The position numbers and the translations under genes are program-made. DNA of 64,000 nt from JASGCL01 sp965203915 (lineage in GTDB: Bacteria; Pseudomonadota; Alphaproteobacteria; JASGCL01), in the NCBI GenBank assembly GCA_965203915.1, contig OZ241918.1, forward strand, positions 496,001-560,000, read 5' to 3'. Positions 1 to 9,334 of the stretch are shown here, one piece after another. Below the pieces are notes generated by a model. The model saw only the letters and a list, made by a program, of their open reading frames with translations, was not told the origin of the DNA and did not search any database. Position 1 is the stretch's first letter. Every line of letters starts with the position of its first letter.

Positions 1-265
1 TGAATTTATGAAGCCATTAAACCTGTCGGGCAATCAATTGGCGCAAGCCATTAAGGTGCCCGCCAACCGCATCAATGATATTGTGCGTGGGCGGCGCGGC
101 ATGACGGCGGATACCGACCTTCGGCTTTGTCGTTATTTTAAAATGACCGAAGGGTTTTTTTTAAGCATACATCATGATATTGAAATATTGAGAGAGAAAA
201 GGAAAATCAGCAAAGAATTAAAACTTATAAAACCTTGCGCGACGCGTGTTCCATCCCATCATTAA
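1..265 (+). CDS. higA: HigA-family antitoxin (XRE HTH), 5' end cut by window edge
   Basis: The visible part is a helix-turn-helix domain of the HigA addiction-module antitoxin family: NQLAQAIKVPANRINDIVRG, then the ITADT-like block (MTADTDLRLCRYFKM) typical of the family. The first ATG in view is at 8, but the two codons before it read Glu-Phe. This matches the EEFMKPL block that precedes the first helix in HigA proteins, so the true start lies upstream of the window. Known family role: binds and neutralises the HigB mRNA interferase and represses its own operon. A higB gene, normally just upstream, would be outside the window. The C-terminus is an ordinary basic tail. Confidence 0.8.
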   Translation, partial: EFMKPLNLSGNQLAQAIKVPANRINDIVRGRRGMTADTDLRLCRYFKMTEGFFLSIHHDIEILREKRKISKELKLIKPCATRVPSHH

Positions 266-356
266 TAATGGTGGCGTTATGACGACTTGCTTGGGGGATA
301 ATTAATATATTCATATGGCTTGATTATATTGTTCTGGCTTTGCTAGAACTTAAACC

Positions 357-1709
357 ATGGTAAGCGGCTTAAGCGACACAATTTTTGCAGAAAGCACGGG
401 GCAGGGACGGGCGGCCTTGATGGTGTTTCGCCTGTCGGGCAGTCAAGTAAGATCAGTGTTGGAAAAGTTAATGGGTAAGGTGCCCAAGCCGCGTTATGCA
501 ACATTATGCGACCTGCGCGATGCCGATGGCGAATTGATAGACAATGCGCTGGTTATTTTTTTCCCTGGGCCAAAATCCTCCACGGGTGAAGACATGGCGG
601 AATTGCAATGCCATGGGTCGCGCGCTATCAAAACCGCGTTGGTTGAAGCGTTGTTAAAAATGAGATCGGTGCGTATGGCCGAACCTGGGGAATTTTCATT
701 GCGTGCTTTTCGCCATGGTAAAATGAATTTGGTCGAGGCCGAGGGTATCAACGAATTGGCCATGGCCGAGACCGAGGCACAACGCAAAACCGCCCTGGCG
801 CAATGGCGCGGTGATAAAAATTCGTTGAGTAGCTGGCTTATAACCATGCGCGAAAAATTGATAGAATTAAGGGCTTTTTTTGAAACCTTCATTGATTTTC
901 ATGAAATGGATATTCCTGCCGACTTAACCGAACAGAATATAAAAAAATTGGCAGAATGGATAGTCTCGGCAAAAAAATTGAGCGAGGATAACCGCGCCGC
1001 CCTGCGCCAACATGGTATTACGGTTGCTATCATCGGCGCGCCCAATGTGGGGAAGTCATCCCTCGCCAATTTGTTGGCAAAGCGGGAGGTCGCCATCGTA
1101 TCCCCCATTGCGGGCACGACGCGCGATGTTATAGAATTGCATGTCGATATGTTTGGTTATCAAGTTTCATTTTACGACACCGCGGGGCTACGCCGCGCCA
1201 AAAGCGCGGTTGAAAAATTGGGGATAGTGAAGGCGGCCAGCCTGGCCGAAATTGCGGATATAAGAATTTTTATGAAAGATATTTTTTTAGAAGGGCGCGA
1301 CATGGAAAAGATTGAAGTAAGCAAAAAGAAAACCGACATCACCCTAGCCAACAAGGCCGATATTATTAACGACAGCCATTTGAAAAAAAAATTAACCAGT
1401 TTTTTAGACAAGGACGATATTTTGTTTTCCACCAAAAGCGAATTGGGGCTGGATAAATTTTTGAAAAAATTAAAATCGTCGCTTGATAAATTGGCGGGCG
1501 GTGAAATGCGCGGCATCACCAACGACAGGCAACGGGCGGCGTTACAAAAATCTATCCACCATGCCGAATTGGCATATTTGGCCAACGCGGTGGATATTTC
1601 GGCAGAAGAATTAAAATTGGCCATCGAGCCGTTGGATATGTTGTTGGGTTATACCGCGCCCGACGATATGTTAGGAATTATTTTTAAAAATTTTTGTATT
1701 GGTAAATAA
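357..1709 (+). CDS. mnmE: tRNA modification GTPase MnmE (TrmE)
   Basis: With MnmG it installs the cm5U-type modification at the wobble uridine of certain tRNAs, using formyl-tetrahydrofolate and GTP hydrolysis in the cytoplasm. The 450-residue product has the N-terminal folate-binding domain (about 1-118), a helical domain, and an inserted G domain. G motifs are G1 GAPNVGKS at 227-234, G2 TTRD at 254-257, G3 DTAG at 274-277 and G4 NKAD at 332-335. It ends in the diagnostic C-terminal FCIGK, whose cysteine is needed for activity. Length is typical. The partner gene mnmG, often immediately downstream in related bacteria, is not here; a DUF1905-like gene follows instead. Confidence 0.97.
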   Translation: MVSGLSDTIFAESTGQGRAALMVFRLSGSQVRSVLEKLMGKVPKPRYATLCDLRDADGELIDNALVIFFPGPKSSTGEDMAELQCHGSRAIKTALVEALLKMRSVRMAEPGEFSLRAFRHGKMNLVEAEGINELAMAETEAQRKTALAQWRGDKNSLSSWLITMREKLIELRAFFETFIDFHEMDIPADLTEQNIKKLAEWIVSAKKLSEDNRAALRQHGITVAIIGAPNVGKSSLANLLAKREVAIVSPIAGTTRDVIELHVDMFGYQVSFYDTAGLRRAKSAVEKLGIVKAASLAEIADIRIFMKDIFLEGRDMEKIEVSKKKTDITLANKADIINDSHLKKKLTSFLDKDDILFSTKSELGLDKFLKKLKSSLDKLAGGEMRGITNDRQRAALQKSIHHAELAYLANAVDISAEELKLAIEPLDMLLGYTAPDDMLGIIFKNFCIGK

Positions 1710-1722
1710 ATTATCATCGCTG

Positions 1723-2013
1723 ATGATGCAAAAATTTTTTTCAAACGTGGTCATGGTCGGGCAACATGGCAAGGGATTTTACCATTATATTCATTTGCCA
1801 AAAAAATTATCCGATGAATTTTTTATGGTTTATCAAGATAGGCGGCGTGGTTTTCGCTCGCTTAAAATCAAAGCAACGATAGGCGATAGTTCATGGCAAA
1901 CTTCCCTGTTTTTACGTGATGAAAATTACTTTTTGCTGTTGAATAGCAAAGTGCGCAAAGCAGAAAAAATAACCAGCGGCCAAACCATCAAGGTCGGGGT
2001 AGAGGTTTTGTAG
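1723..2013 (+). CDS. DUF1905-like small protein
   Basis: About 96 residues. The core GFRSLKIKATIGDSSW followed by LRDENYFLLLNSKVRKA and GQTIKVGVEVL resembles the DUF1905 beta-barrel fold found in the YdeI/OmpD-associated group, whose function is unknown. The open frame reaches back to a TTG at 1699 inside the end of mnmE. I prefer the ATG at 1723 (or 1726), which leaves a short gap after the mnmE stop at 1709; no clear ribosome-binding site distinguishes them. It converges with dnaN, whose stop is only a few bases away. Same codon style as its neighbours, so probably resident. Confidence 0.6.
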   Translation: MMQKFFSNVVMVGQHGKGFYHYIHLPKKLSDEFFMVYQDRRRGFRSLKIKATIGDSSWQTSLFLRDENYFLLLNSKVRKAEKITSGQTIKVGVEVL

Positions 2014-2017
2014 CTAG

Positions 2018-3142
2018 CTAAATTCTCAGCGGCATCAACACATACAACACCGCGGCGTCGTTTTTGTTTTTAAACAACACGGGGGTAAAACTATCCTTGG
2101 CTTCCATGGTTAAATTGTCGCTGGCCGCGGCCTGTAACAATTCAAGCAAGTAGTTGCAATTAAAATTCAATGTTAATTCTTCGCCCTTGTAATCGACGGC
2201 AAATTCTTCCTCGGCATCGCCATGATCTTGCGATGTGGCGGTTAATTGCATGGTGCCGTTGGTTATTTTTAATTTAACCGAACGCACTTTGTCGGACGAA
2301 ATGGCCGAAACACGGTCAACCGCCGATTTAAAATCTTGGCCATGGATGGTGATATGGTTTTCATTTTCGCGTGGTATGACGCGCATGTAATCAGGAAACT
2401 TCCCATCGATAAGTTTGGTCGAAATAACGGTGCCGCCCATGTCCAATTTTAATTTGGTGTCGGCGATGCAAATATCAACATTGGTTTCGCTTTTGTTTTC
2501 AATTTCGTTAAGCAAACGGGTAATTTCTAACACGGCCTTTTTGGGGATAATAACCCCCTTTAATTTTTCGGCACCCGCGGGCGCGGGAAGGGAGGCCAGG
2601 GCGAGGCGATGACCGTCGGTCGAAACGGTGGTGAGTATTTTGTCGTCGGTGGTGTGGATGTAAACACCATTGAGGTAATAACGGGTTTCTTCTTGCGAGA
2701 TAGAAAATTTTGTTTGGTCTAACAATTTTTGCAAATCGCTGGCAGAAATGGCAAATTCATAAGGGTAAGTTTTTTCGTCTTGCAATTTTGGAAATTCAGA
2801 AACCGCCATGGTTTTGATATGGTAACGCGTTTTGCCACTTTCCAAATCCAACATGCCATTTTCCTTTAGCGTCATGCTGATCTCCGACCCGTCGGGCATT
2901 TTGCTGACGATTTCTTGCAATTTTGCGCCAGGCAATGTTATTTCCCCCGCGGTGGCAACCGTGGCGGCAACCCCAGAAACAATTTGAATATCAAGGTCGG
3001 TAGCGGTGAAGATGGCGCGCCCCGATTTTTCCACCACCATTTTTATATTTTTTAAAATGGCAATAGTGCCCTTTTTATCAATGGCATTGGCAACGCGGCC
3101 CAGGGCGGTTTGCAGTATATTTTTTTCGATGGATAATTTCAT
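2018..3142 (-). CDS. dnaN: DNA polymerase III beta subunit (sliding clamp)
   Basis: Encodes the processivity clamp that encircles DNA and tethers the replicative polymerase and repair partners. The 374-residue length, the N-terminal start MKLSIEKNILQTALGRVANA, the internal TDGHRLA motif and the terminal YVLMPLRI are all family hallmarks (the last is normally YVxMPxR). Three repeated clamp domains of about 120 residues each fit the length. It is encoded alone here: dnaA, recF and gyrB, its usual neighbours in many bacteria, are not present. Nearby mnmE is often origin-proximal in this class, but I see no DnaA-box cluster that would place an origin here. Confidence 0.97.
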   Translation of the reverse strand: MKLSIEKNILQTALGRVANAIDKKGTIAILKNIKMVVEKSGRAIFTATDLDIQIVSGVAATVATAGEITLPGAKLQEIVSKMPDGSEISMTLKENGMLDLESGKTRYHIKTMAVSEFPKLQDEKTYPYEFAISASDLQKLLDQTKFSISQEETRYYLNGVYIHTTDDKILTTVSTDGHRLALASLPAPAGAEKLKGVIIPKKAVLEITRLLNEIENKSETNVDICIADTKLKLDMGGTVISTKLIDGKFPDYMRVIPRENENHITIHGQDFKSAVDRVSAISSDKVRSVKLKITNGTMQLTATSQDHGDAEEEFAVDYKGEELTLNFNCNYLLELLQAAASDNLTMEAKDSFTPVLFKNKNDAAVLYVLMPLRI

Positions 3143-3334
3143 AATAAAATAATAATGAATGGGTTGGGATAAAGCAAGATGGGTTGGAAGAAAAAATTGA
3201 CTATATAATATTTTTTATAAACTGATTCGTTGCATTAATATACCGATTCGTAAAGAATAAACAAGGGGTTTTATAGGGGATTAGTTAACTGCTTCCCCCT
3301 TAATATAAACAGTAAAAATAGAGGCTAGGCTCCC

Positions 3335-3943
3335 CTACTTATTTGTTAGTTTATCTTTATAATTTTGATATGACTTTTTCCACTTTATCTCAACCAACCA
3401 ATATAAACTACCATAAGTTATTTTTCCGATATCCTTATCCCAGTTCCTTTTTTTAAAGCTACCTTCTGACCACCCTTCTTTTTGCCAAAGTTCTTTTATA
3501 TAATCTTTAGAGTTATGGTAAATACTAATAATATTATCTCCAGCTAAATCAATAAAAATAGATTCATCAAATATCCTTCTTTTTATACAAATAGCTACAA
3601 ATTCATAATGTGATAAGACGTGTCGCACAGCTTTCTTTTCGTCTTGATATTCTTCGTCATTTAATTTTTTAAATTCAAAGTCTTGGTTTATTAAATCCCT
3701 ATATTGGTAATAATATTCTAAAAAAGTTTTATCATTTTTTTGTATTATTTGGTTAACGCTAGAGCTGCGCTTATAATCTGAAATAGATTTTCTAAAAGAA
3801 ACGTACGCGCCTATAGCGGTAAAAAGCAAAAGTATATTTTGTATAAATATTAAGCGGTCTTCACAATACAGTCCTTTAACCCACTCAAATGCCCAACATA
3901 CGGCATTATACAGCCATAGGCATATCCCCAAGTCAAAAAGCAC
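3335..3943 (-). CDS. Putative DUF4760-like membrane-anchored protein
   Basis: Starts with GTG (an in-frame stop lies a few codons upstream) and gives 202 residues. Residues about 4-17 and 30-50 (FIQNILLLFTAIGAYVSF) are hydrophobic, suggesting one or two membrane segments. The rest is charged and helical. The stretch VRHVLSHYEFVAICIKRRIFDESIF resembles DUF4760 proteins, a family of unknown function often found in accessory DNA. Base composition is clearly more AT-rich than dnaN or rplY on either side, which suggests horizontal gain. No partner gene is visible. I do not assign a function. Confidence 0.5.
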   Translation of the reverse strand: MLFDLGICLWLYNAVCWAFEWVKGLYCEDRLIFIQNILLLFTAIGAYVSFRKSISDYKRSSSVNQIIQKNDKTFLEYYYQYRDLINQDFEFKKLNDEEYQDEKKAVRHVLSHYEFVAICIKRRIFDESIFIDLAGDNIISIYHNSKDYIKELWQKEGWSEGSFKKRNWDKDIGKITYGSLYWLVEIKWKKSYQNYKDKLTNK

Positions 3944-4428
3944 TGTCCCAGCCTGCGATTTAAGCTAAGATTACGCCAATGGCGGACCGTCTTGTTCTCC
4001 GCCTAATGATATTTTTTTCATTGTCTTCCTTCTTTCTATCAGATTATCAGTAATATGCTAATACTACGATGCAAATATAAAGTACACAAGGACTATACAT
4101 AAAAGCGCATTAGCAGGCAAGCAAAAAAGGATTCATCTATGGATGGCCCCATGATGGCGCGGGCGGGGTAGATGGTGGGGGCGTAGGGTCTTTGCCCCCA
4201 ATATTCATAATTGATAATTCTTGCTTTTTCTTTCTTTTTGAGTTATGCGGGGTGAATATAAAACAAGGATAGATGAGCAGGTTGGTTGTTTTCTGTGACA
4301 CTTCTGGAGGTCTCAAGCCTTTCTAAAAAATAATTTTTAGAAAAATTTGATAAGAAAAAAATCGTAAAAACTTGCCAACCATTCTTTACCACCGTTAGCC
4401 AATTTATTAAGCTTAAGAAGGAGCAATC
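3944..4428. other. Non-coding stretch upstream of rplY
   Basis: About 485 bases without a convincing gene. A perfect 9-bp inverted repeat with a 4-base loop (TTCTAAAAA ... TTTTTAGAA) lies at 4321-4342, and a good ribosome-binding site (AAGGAG) sits just before rplY. The rest shows no recognisable RNA gene or coding potential. Confidence 0.5.
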
Positions 4429-5196
4429 ATGGCCAAAGCAAAAACCGCCGACTCGGCAACCGAAAATACCATTACCATAACAATGCGCGATAAGGCGGGT
4501 TCCGCTGGCGCACGCGCGGTGCGGGCGAAGGGCATGGTCCCTGGCGTATTATACGGCGGCAACGAAACGCCAGCATTGATAGCATTTGACCCCAGGGCGA
4601 TTATCAAACAATTGCATAAGGGGGTTATCAAGGCGACGCTTTTTGTGTTGGACATGAATGGCAAAAAACAAGAGGCCGTGGTTAAGGATTTCCAATTGAA
4701 TTTGTTAAATGAATTACCAACCCACGTGGATTTTCAACGCGTGCTTGGCGATTCGGTTATTCGTATCATGGTGCCCGTGCGATTTATCAACGCCGAAATT
4801 TGCGCGGGTATAAAAAACGGCGGGGTGTTGACCGTGGTGCGCAACGATGTTGAATTGTTGTGCCGCCCGCATGCTATCCCACGATTTATTGAGGTTGACC
4901 TAGCCAATTTTAAAATGGGGCAGGCTATCAAAATAAGCCATTTCAAATTGCCCGATGGCGTTAAACCCGTTATCAAGGATCGCGATTTTACCATTGCCAC
5001 CATTGCCACACCACGCGGCATGGATGTTGATGCCGATATTCAAGCCGAAAAAGCGCAAGCCGTTTCGGGCGCGGGCGTTGCCCCCGCCGATGGCGCGGCC
5101 ACAGCCGAAGGCGCCGCAACCGAAGCAGCGGCGGGAGCCGATGCAGCCAAGGGCGATGCCGCCAAGGCGGGCGATGCCAAGGCAGACAAGAAATAA
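4429..5196 (+). CDS. rplY: 50S ribosomal protein L25/general stress protein Ctc
   Basis: Binds 5S rRNA in the large ribosomal subunit. The N-terminal L25 domain (SAGARAVRAKGMVPGVLYGG, then VVKDFQLNLLNELPTHVDF) is followed by the beta-rich CTC/TL5 domain, so this is the long form. At 255 residues it is longer than usual because of an alanine-rich, low-complexity tail from about residue 205 (repeated GAAT/AAKGDAAKAGDAK). A strong AAGGAG precedes the ATG. In many alphaproteobacteria rplY is followed by pth; here a methyltransferase-like gene follows, so that linkage is lost. Confidence 0.95.
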   Translation: MAKAKTADSATENTITITMRDKAGSAGARAVRAKGMVPGVLYGGNETPALIAFDPRAIIKQLHKGVIKATLFVLDMNGKKQEAVVKDFQLNLLNELPTHVDFQRVLGDSVIRIMVPVRFINAEICAGIKNGGVLTVVRNDVELLCRPHAIPRFIEVDLANFKMGQAIKISHFKLPDGVKPVIKDRDFTIATIATPRGMDVDADIQAEKAQAVSGAGVAPADGAATAEGAATEAAAGADAAKGDAAKAGDAKADKK

Positions 5197-5260
5197 AATA
5201 TTTTTTTATTTTTTATCAGCATATCTTGGCCAATAAAATGGTAAGGTAGTCTATGGTTAA

Positions 5261-5767
5261 ATGAAAATGGTTATATTGCAAAAACTTGAATTGTTGATAC
5301 CACCGCCGTTGGTGGCCATTGTTTGTTTGTTTTTTTCTTGGTGGTTGGGTCAGGTGCATGGTTTATGGTTGTTTGACAACCTGATGGCTGGTTTTATTTT
5401 TAATTATCCTGCCATTTTTCAATGGTTGGCTTTGGTGTGCATGTTCATGGGCGCGGTATGTTTGATAACGGCCAATGGTGCTTTCCGCCGTGCCAACACA
5501 ACCCTCAGCCCGCGGCAACCGCAACAGGCAACGCAATTGGTGACGCACGGTGTTTTTGCTATCAGTCGTAATCCCATGTATTTGGGTATTTTTTTAATAT
5601 TGCTGGGGGCGGGGTTGCGTTTTAATTCCTTGGCTTCGTTGGTATGGGCATTTGTATTTTTCTCCTATATTCAATCTTTTCAAATCATACCCGAAGAAAA
5701 AATTTTGCAAAAAAAATTTGGTAAAAAATATAACGATTATTGTCAACGGGTGCGACGTTGGTTATAA
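5261..5767 (+). CDS. Isoprenylcysteine carboxyl methyltransferase-family membrane protein
   Basis: 168-residue integral membrane protein with about four hydrophobic segments. The C-terminal half carries the ICMT/PEMT-type signature: THGVFAISRNPMYLG, then a glycine-rich helix (LILLGAGL), then PEEKILQKKFGKKYNDY and RVRRWL. In this superfamily these residues bind S-adenosylmethionine. Bacterial members methylate small lipophilic or unknown substrates, so the substrate cannot be named. It sits 64 bases after rplY in the same direction and just before tRNA-Arg. Confidence 0.8.
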   Translation: MKMVILQKLELLIPPPLVAIVCLFFSWWLGQVHGLWLFDNLMAGFIFNYPAIFQWLALVCMFMGAVCLITANGAFRRANTTLSPRQPQQATQLVTHGVFAISRNPMYLGIFLILLGAGLRFNSLASLVWAFVFFSYIQSFQIIPEEKILQKKFGKKYNDYCQRVRRWL

Positions 5768-5852
5768 AAATTGTCTAGTCTTTTTTTGTCGTTTTTTCGT
5801 TGTTTTTTCATTGTTTTTCCAAGGATTTTTTTATAGGGTTTATTGCCTATAA

Positions 5853-5929
5853 GCACCCGTAGCTCAGCTGGATAGAGCGTTGCCCTCCGAAGGCAAAGGC
5901 CGTGCGTTCGAATCGCGCCGGGTGCGCCA
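5853..5929 (+). tRNA. tRNA-Arg (anticodon CCG)
   Basis: Complete cloverleaf of 77 nt. Acceptor stem GCACCCG pairs with CGGGTGC, the D arm contains AGCTCAGCTGGATAGAGC, the anticodon loop is CTCCGAA giving CCG, and the T arm has GTGCG TTCGAAT CGCGC. The discriminator is G and the 3' CCA is encoded. It reads the CGG arginine codon. Confidence 0.97.
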
Positions 5930-5939
5930 GCACCCACAA

Positions 5940-6102
5940 CATATGTGCGCCATTATTTTTGCCCTATCGCTAACGCTACTTGAGGGGATGGCGCGTGCCC
6001 CAAACATATGTGCGCCATTATTTTTGCCCTATCGCTAACGCTGCTTGAGGGCATAATTTTTGCCCTATCGCTGACGCTACTTGAGGGCATTATTTTTGCC
6101 CC
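5940..6102. repeat. Cluster of short hairpin repeats downstream of tRNA-Arg
   Basis: A unit with core GCCCTATCGCTAACGCT followed by CTTGAGGG occurs three times (cores at about 5961, 6026 and 6062) with a fourth partial copy at 6088-6102. Each core has inverted ends (TGCCCT ... AGGGCA) able to form a hairpin. The first two copies share a longer flank, ATATGTGCGCCATTATTTTT. The remaining bases to 6299 show no gene. Confidence 0.8.
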
Positions 6103-6299
6103 GCAGTTTTTGATTGACTATAAGAGTTGTATAAAATAGTAATTATTTATGCAAAAGAGATTTGAAGAATGGCATATTCTTAAAAAAATGTCCCCGCACA
6201 CCTATCATTAATAATAATGAAGGGGAGCGGGGTGAATCGCCGTTAGGCATATTTAATATATTTTTAGCAAAATAAAGGTGTGCTGTCAAGTGTATCCCC

Positions 6300-8435
6300 C
6301 TACTTCACTGCCACCCCTTGCTTGGTGGCAATTTTTTTGATGGCGGTGAAAAGCAAGGGATTGGTGTTAGGCAATTGTTTGTCAATGGCAAGGCAGGGGG
6401 CGATGAAAGAACCAAACGCCGCCGTCCTTATATCAATGACATCATAACATTTTTTGCCGCCATTCATATTTTCTAAATAAATTTTGGTGTCGGGGTCGGT
6501 GCGATTAATTGATGCCTTGGGGGCATTGGCAAATGGCACAAGGTTAAGATTAACATAGGTCAAACCTTGGGGTGTATTCCTTACCAACAGTGGTTCAAGG
6601 CTGTCATTTTTTTGCCCCATCACGGGTTTGATAACAATGTTATTGCCATAACGATTCATGTTGCCGCCAAACAAATCAACCATGGTATAGGGCAATTGAT
6701 TAAGCAGGCTGATATTTTTTTGCGAGGCTTTTGCCAACCCCTGATATTTTTGCCATAGGTCGGGGTAAGATAATTTTGCCGCTTGATTAAAATATATGAC
6801 AAATGGCACCCGCAACATTTCATGGCGAAACCGTGATGAATCATGCCCCATATCATAATCAGGACTTTCCCCATGGTCAGAAAAATAAATAAAAACAATC
6901 GGCACGGGATTGGCAGCTAGCTGGTTAATCACCTTGGCAAGGTTATCGTCAATATAGGTCATGGTGCTATCATAATTGTTAATATTATTAATCAAGGATA
7001 TTTTCTTGCTGTCTTTGGTAATGTTGGTGATGGGCTGGGTGCTAAGGCTATCATCAACCGATCTGTCAAAACCAAAAGGCAAATATCGCAAATAAGGCGT
7101 ATGCCCAGCGTAGGAATGAAGCCAAACCACATGATTATTGTTGTAACGAAAATCTTTGCTGATCCTTTTTAGGGCGGGCAATAAAAACAAATGGTCTTTG
7201 CTATTGGCGTTATTAAAATAGTTGATATTTTGGAACATGCTAAGGGATAAGGCATCAATCGCCAAGCCAGCGGTTTGCGTGCTGATGTAATGGTTGGTGA
7301 TATTACTTTTCGTTAATAATGATACCAAGGGAATACGGCTTTGCCATTCAATCGGGGTAAAGACATTTTGTGCGGTTGGACGAAAACTTAAAGCATTTAA
7401 TAATGACGGTGCGGTGTGGGAATGGTTTGAAAAAACATTATGAAAAACCAGCAAATGGCCCTGTGATGATAATTTTGCTAATTGCGGGGTGGTGGGGCGG
7501 TAATAACCATATAATGACCAATGGAGCGCGCTGGTGGATTCGCCAATATAAACCACCATTTGCAACCCTTGGCGGGTAAATGATAGGGGGCGCAAATTGT
7601 TGCCATATTGATGTTGAATATTTTGAACAAAATTTCGGTTGTTGATAAATGACATGATGGAGCGGTTATAAAGTCGGTCAAGCGGTTGATAAACAAAAAA
7701 GCCCATCAGCAAAAAATAAAAAATATTAAAATACAATTTGCTGGCGGCGTGATGTTGCCGCACATATTCTTTGGCGATTATTAAACCATGGGCGAAGCCA
7801 ATCGCCAAAATAATCCCAATGATATTAACATCAAAATTGACGTTGCCAGATAAGCTGTCTATCAGGGCGGCCGCATCATGCAGGTTGAAATGTTGCAATT
7901 CTAACAAGGCTTCATCGCCCGTGTTTTGCAAATAATCAAACACCGATTGATAAGTGGCGGTGATGAAAAAACATAACAATAACAAAATACTAGCCAAAAA
8001 ATATTTTTTTCGGTTAATTAATTTCAGGGATAATATATAACAGGCGGTGATGAAAAAATAACCATTGTATTTTAATGAAAACAAATATTTGATGGCGTAA
8101 AATCTTGAGCGTATGGCATCTTTCCACCCGCCATTATAAATATCGGACAGCTGATAAACCAAAACAAAAATGATCAGAGCAATGCCCAGCACCAGACAGA
8201 TATTTTTTATGAAAGCGACAGGGATTTTTTTGCCAACAATCGCCAGATTTTTTTTGGTTGGCAATATGACAAACAACCACAAGGCAAAGGCTAAACAAAG
8301 ACAAAGGCTGACAACCGCAGGGTCATAAAAAAATAAAAACAACAATCCTATAAAAAGGCTTAAAAAAACAGGTATAAAATTTTTTTTAGCTACCTGTTTA
8401 ATAAGCCGAATGATTCGTCCCATCTTGGTCCCCAT
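6300..8435 (-). CDS. Phosphoethanolamine transferase-like sulfatase-family membrane protein
   Basis: 711 residues. The N-terminal third has several membrane segments (roughly residues 17-60, 73-95, 120-175 and 205-265), and the C-terminal part is an alkaline-phosphatase/sulfatase fold facing the periplasm. The nucleophile region is VVYIGESTSALHWSLYGYYR and the metal site FSDHGES with GHDSSRFRHEM follows, as in EptA/CptA-type enzymes that move phosphoethanolamine onto lipid A or core sugars. The exact acceptor cannot be read from sequence. Transcribed alone on the minus strand; a modest promoter could lie in the AT-rich stretch after 8435. Confidence 0.85.
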   Translation of the reverse strand: MGTKMGRIIRLIKQVAKKNFIPVFLSLFIGLLFLFFYDPAVVSLCLCLAFALWLFVILPTKKNLAIVGKKIPVAFIKNICLVLGIALIIFVLVYQLSDIYNGGWKDAIRSRFYAIKYLFSLKYNGYFFITACYILSLKLINRKKYFLASILLLLCFFITATYQSVFDYLQNTGDEALLELQHFNLHDAAALIDSLSGNVNFDVNIIGIILAIGFAHGLIIAKEYVRQHHAASKLYFNIFYFLLMGFFVYQPLDRLYNRSIMSFINNRNFVQNIQHQYGNNLRPLSFTRQGLQMVVYIGESTSALHWSLYGYYRPTTPQLAKLSSQGHLLVFHNVFSNHSHTAPSLLNALSFRPTAQNVFTPIEWQSRIPLVSLLTKSNITNHYISTQTAGLAIDALSLSMFQNINYFNNANSKDHLFLLPALKRISKDFRYNNNHVVWLHSYAGHTPYLRYLPFGFDRSVDDSLSTQPITNITKDSKKISLINNINNYDSTMTYIDDNLAKVINQLAANPVPIVFIYFSDHGESPDYDMGHDSSRFRHEMLRVPFVIYFNQAAKLSYPDLWQKYQGLAKASQKNISLLNQLPYTMVDLFGGNMNRYGNNIVIKPVMGQKNDSLEPLLVRNTPQGLTYVNLNLVPFANAPKASINRTDPDTKIYLENMNGGKKCYDVIDIRTAAFGSFIAPCLAIDKQLPNTNPLLFTAIKKIATKQGVAVK

Positions 8436-8545
8436 TATCCCCCATTGTAATATCAGTATTTTATAAAATATAAAAAATATGATTTGGTATATATTCTTTA
8501 ACTATATATTATTTAACTTTGCAAGCAAAGTGATAAACATTGAGG

Positions 8546-9325
8546 TTACAATTTTTTTGCTTGGTCAATGGCGGCGCGCATCGCGCTTTGCCATAGGCTA
8601 TTAAATCCTTCCATTTTTTCTAACCCCGCCTCGGTCATGCCGCCGCGGCTGGCGACTTGTTTGTATGAATCTTCAAACGATTTATCACCGCCAATGTCCA
8701 TCGACCCGCTTATCATGTCTTTAATCACTTGACGCAATTTTTCATTGCTGATGTCAATTTTCGCTTGGTCATAAATAATTTTTTGCATCTCGTGCGCCAT
8801 GTATAAAATAAATCCTGGGGCGCAACCAAACAGGGCAGTCATGATGTTAAATTCTTTCTCTTGAATTTTTTCTAACTGCCCGCTGGGGATAAATAATTTT
8901 TGTAAGATACTTTCATCGCTTGCCGCGCAATTCCCATTCATGCAATAACTGGTAAAACCCTTGCCTATCTTCACCAACAAATTGGGCATGGCGCGAATAA
9001 TTTTTTTATCATGGCCTAGCATTTTTTCTAAATAATCAATATCTTTCCCCGCCATGATGGAAATAAAAATACTTGATGAAAATTTTTGGTATCTGGTTAA
9101 AACCTCATCGGCCATTTGTGGCTTCACCGCCAGCAAAATAATGTCGGGCATCATGTCGGCGCGTAATGGTGCCGCCACGGGTTGCCAGCTCATACCTGGA
9201 ATTTTTTTTTCGTTTTGACTGATGGCAAGGATGGAAGGTTTCGGCGCAACCGAAAGAAAAGCAGAAAGCAACGCCCCCCCCATGTTGCCGCAACCAACCG
9301 AGAGGATAGAGAGGCTTTCGCTCAT
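8546..9325 (-). CDS. proC: Pyrroline-5-carboxylate reductase
   Basis: Final step of proline synthesis: NAD(P)H-dependent reduction of pyrroline-5-carboxylate. The N-terminal Rossmann motif is VGCGNMGGAL (residues 10-19). The conserved AVKPQ block, RAMPNL and the C-terminal signature TSRGGMTEAG-like sequence (here ASRGGMTEAGL) are all present. Length 259 is typical. It lies 9 bases downstream of ybjN on the same strand, an arrangement common in alphaproteobacteria, so the two are probably co-transcribed. proA (30974) and proB (54514) are elsewhere in the window and complete the pathway. Confidence 0.95.
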   Translation of the reverse strand: MSESLSILSVGCGNMGGALLSAFLSVAPKPSILAISQNEKKIPGMSWQPVAAPLRADMMPDIILLAVKPQMADEVLTRYQKFSSSIFISIMAGKDIDYLEKMLGHDKKIIRAMPNLLVKIGKGFTSYCMNGNCAASDESILQKLFIPSGQLEKIQEKEFNIMTALFGCAPGFILYMAHEMQKIIYDQAKIDISNEKLRQVIKDMISGSMDIGGDKSFEDSYKQVASRGGMTEAGLEKMEGFNSLWQSAMRAAIDQAKKL

Positions 9326-9334
9326 AAAAAAATA

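Noticed and set aside
2018..3142. Origin of replication near dnaN
   Set aside because: No cluster of DnaA-box-like sequences or dnaA/recF/gyrB neighbours is visible, so dnaN alone is not enough.
5743..5937. Antisense frame across tRNA-Arg(CCG)
   Set aside because: Overlaps the tRNA and has no family resemblance.
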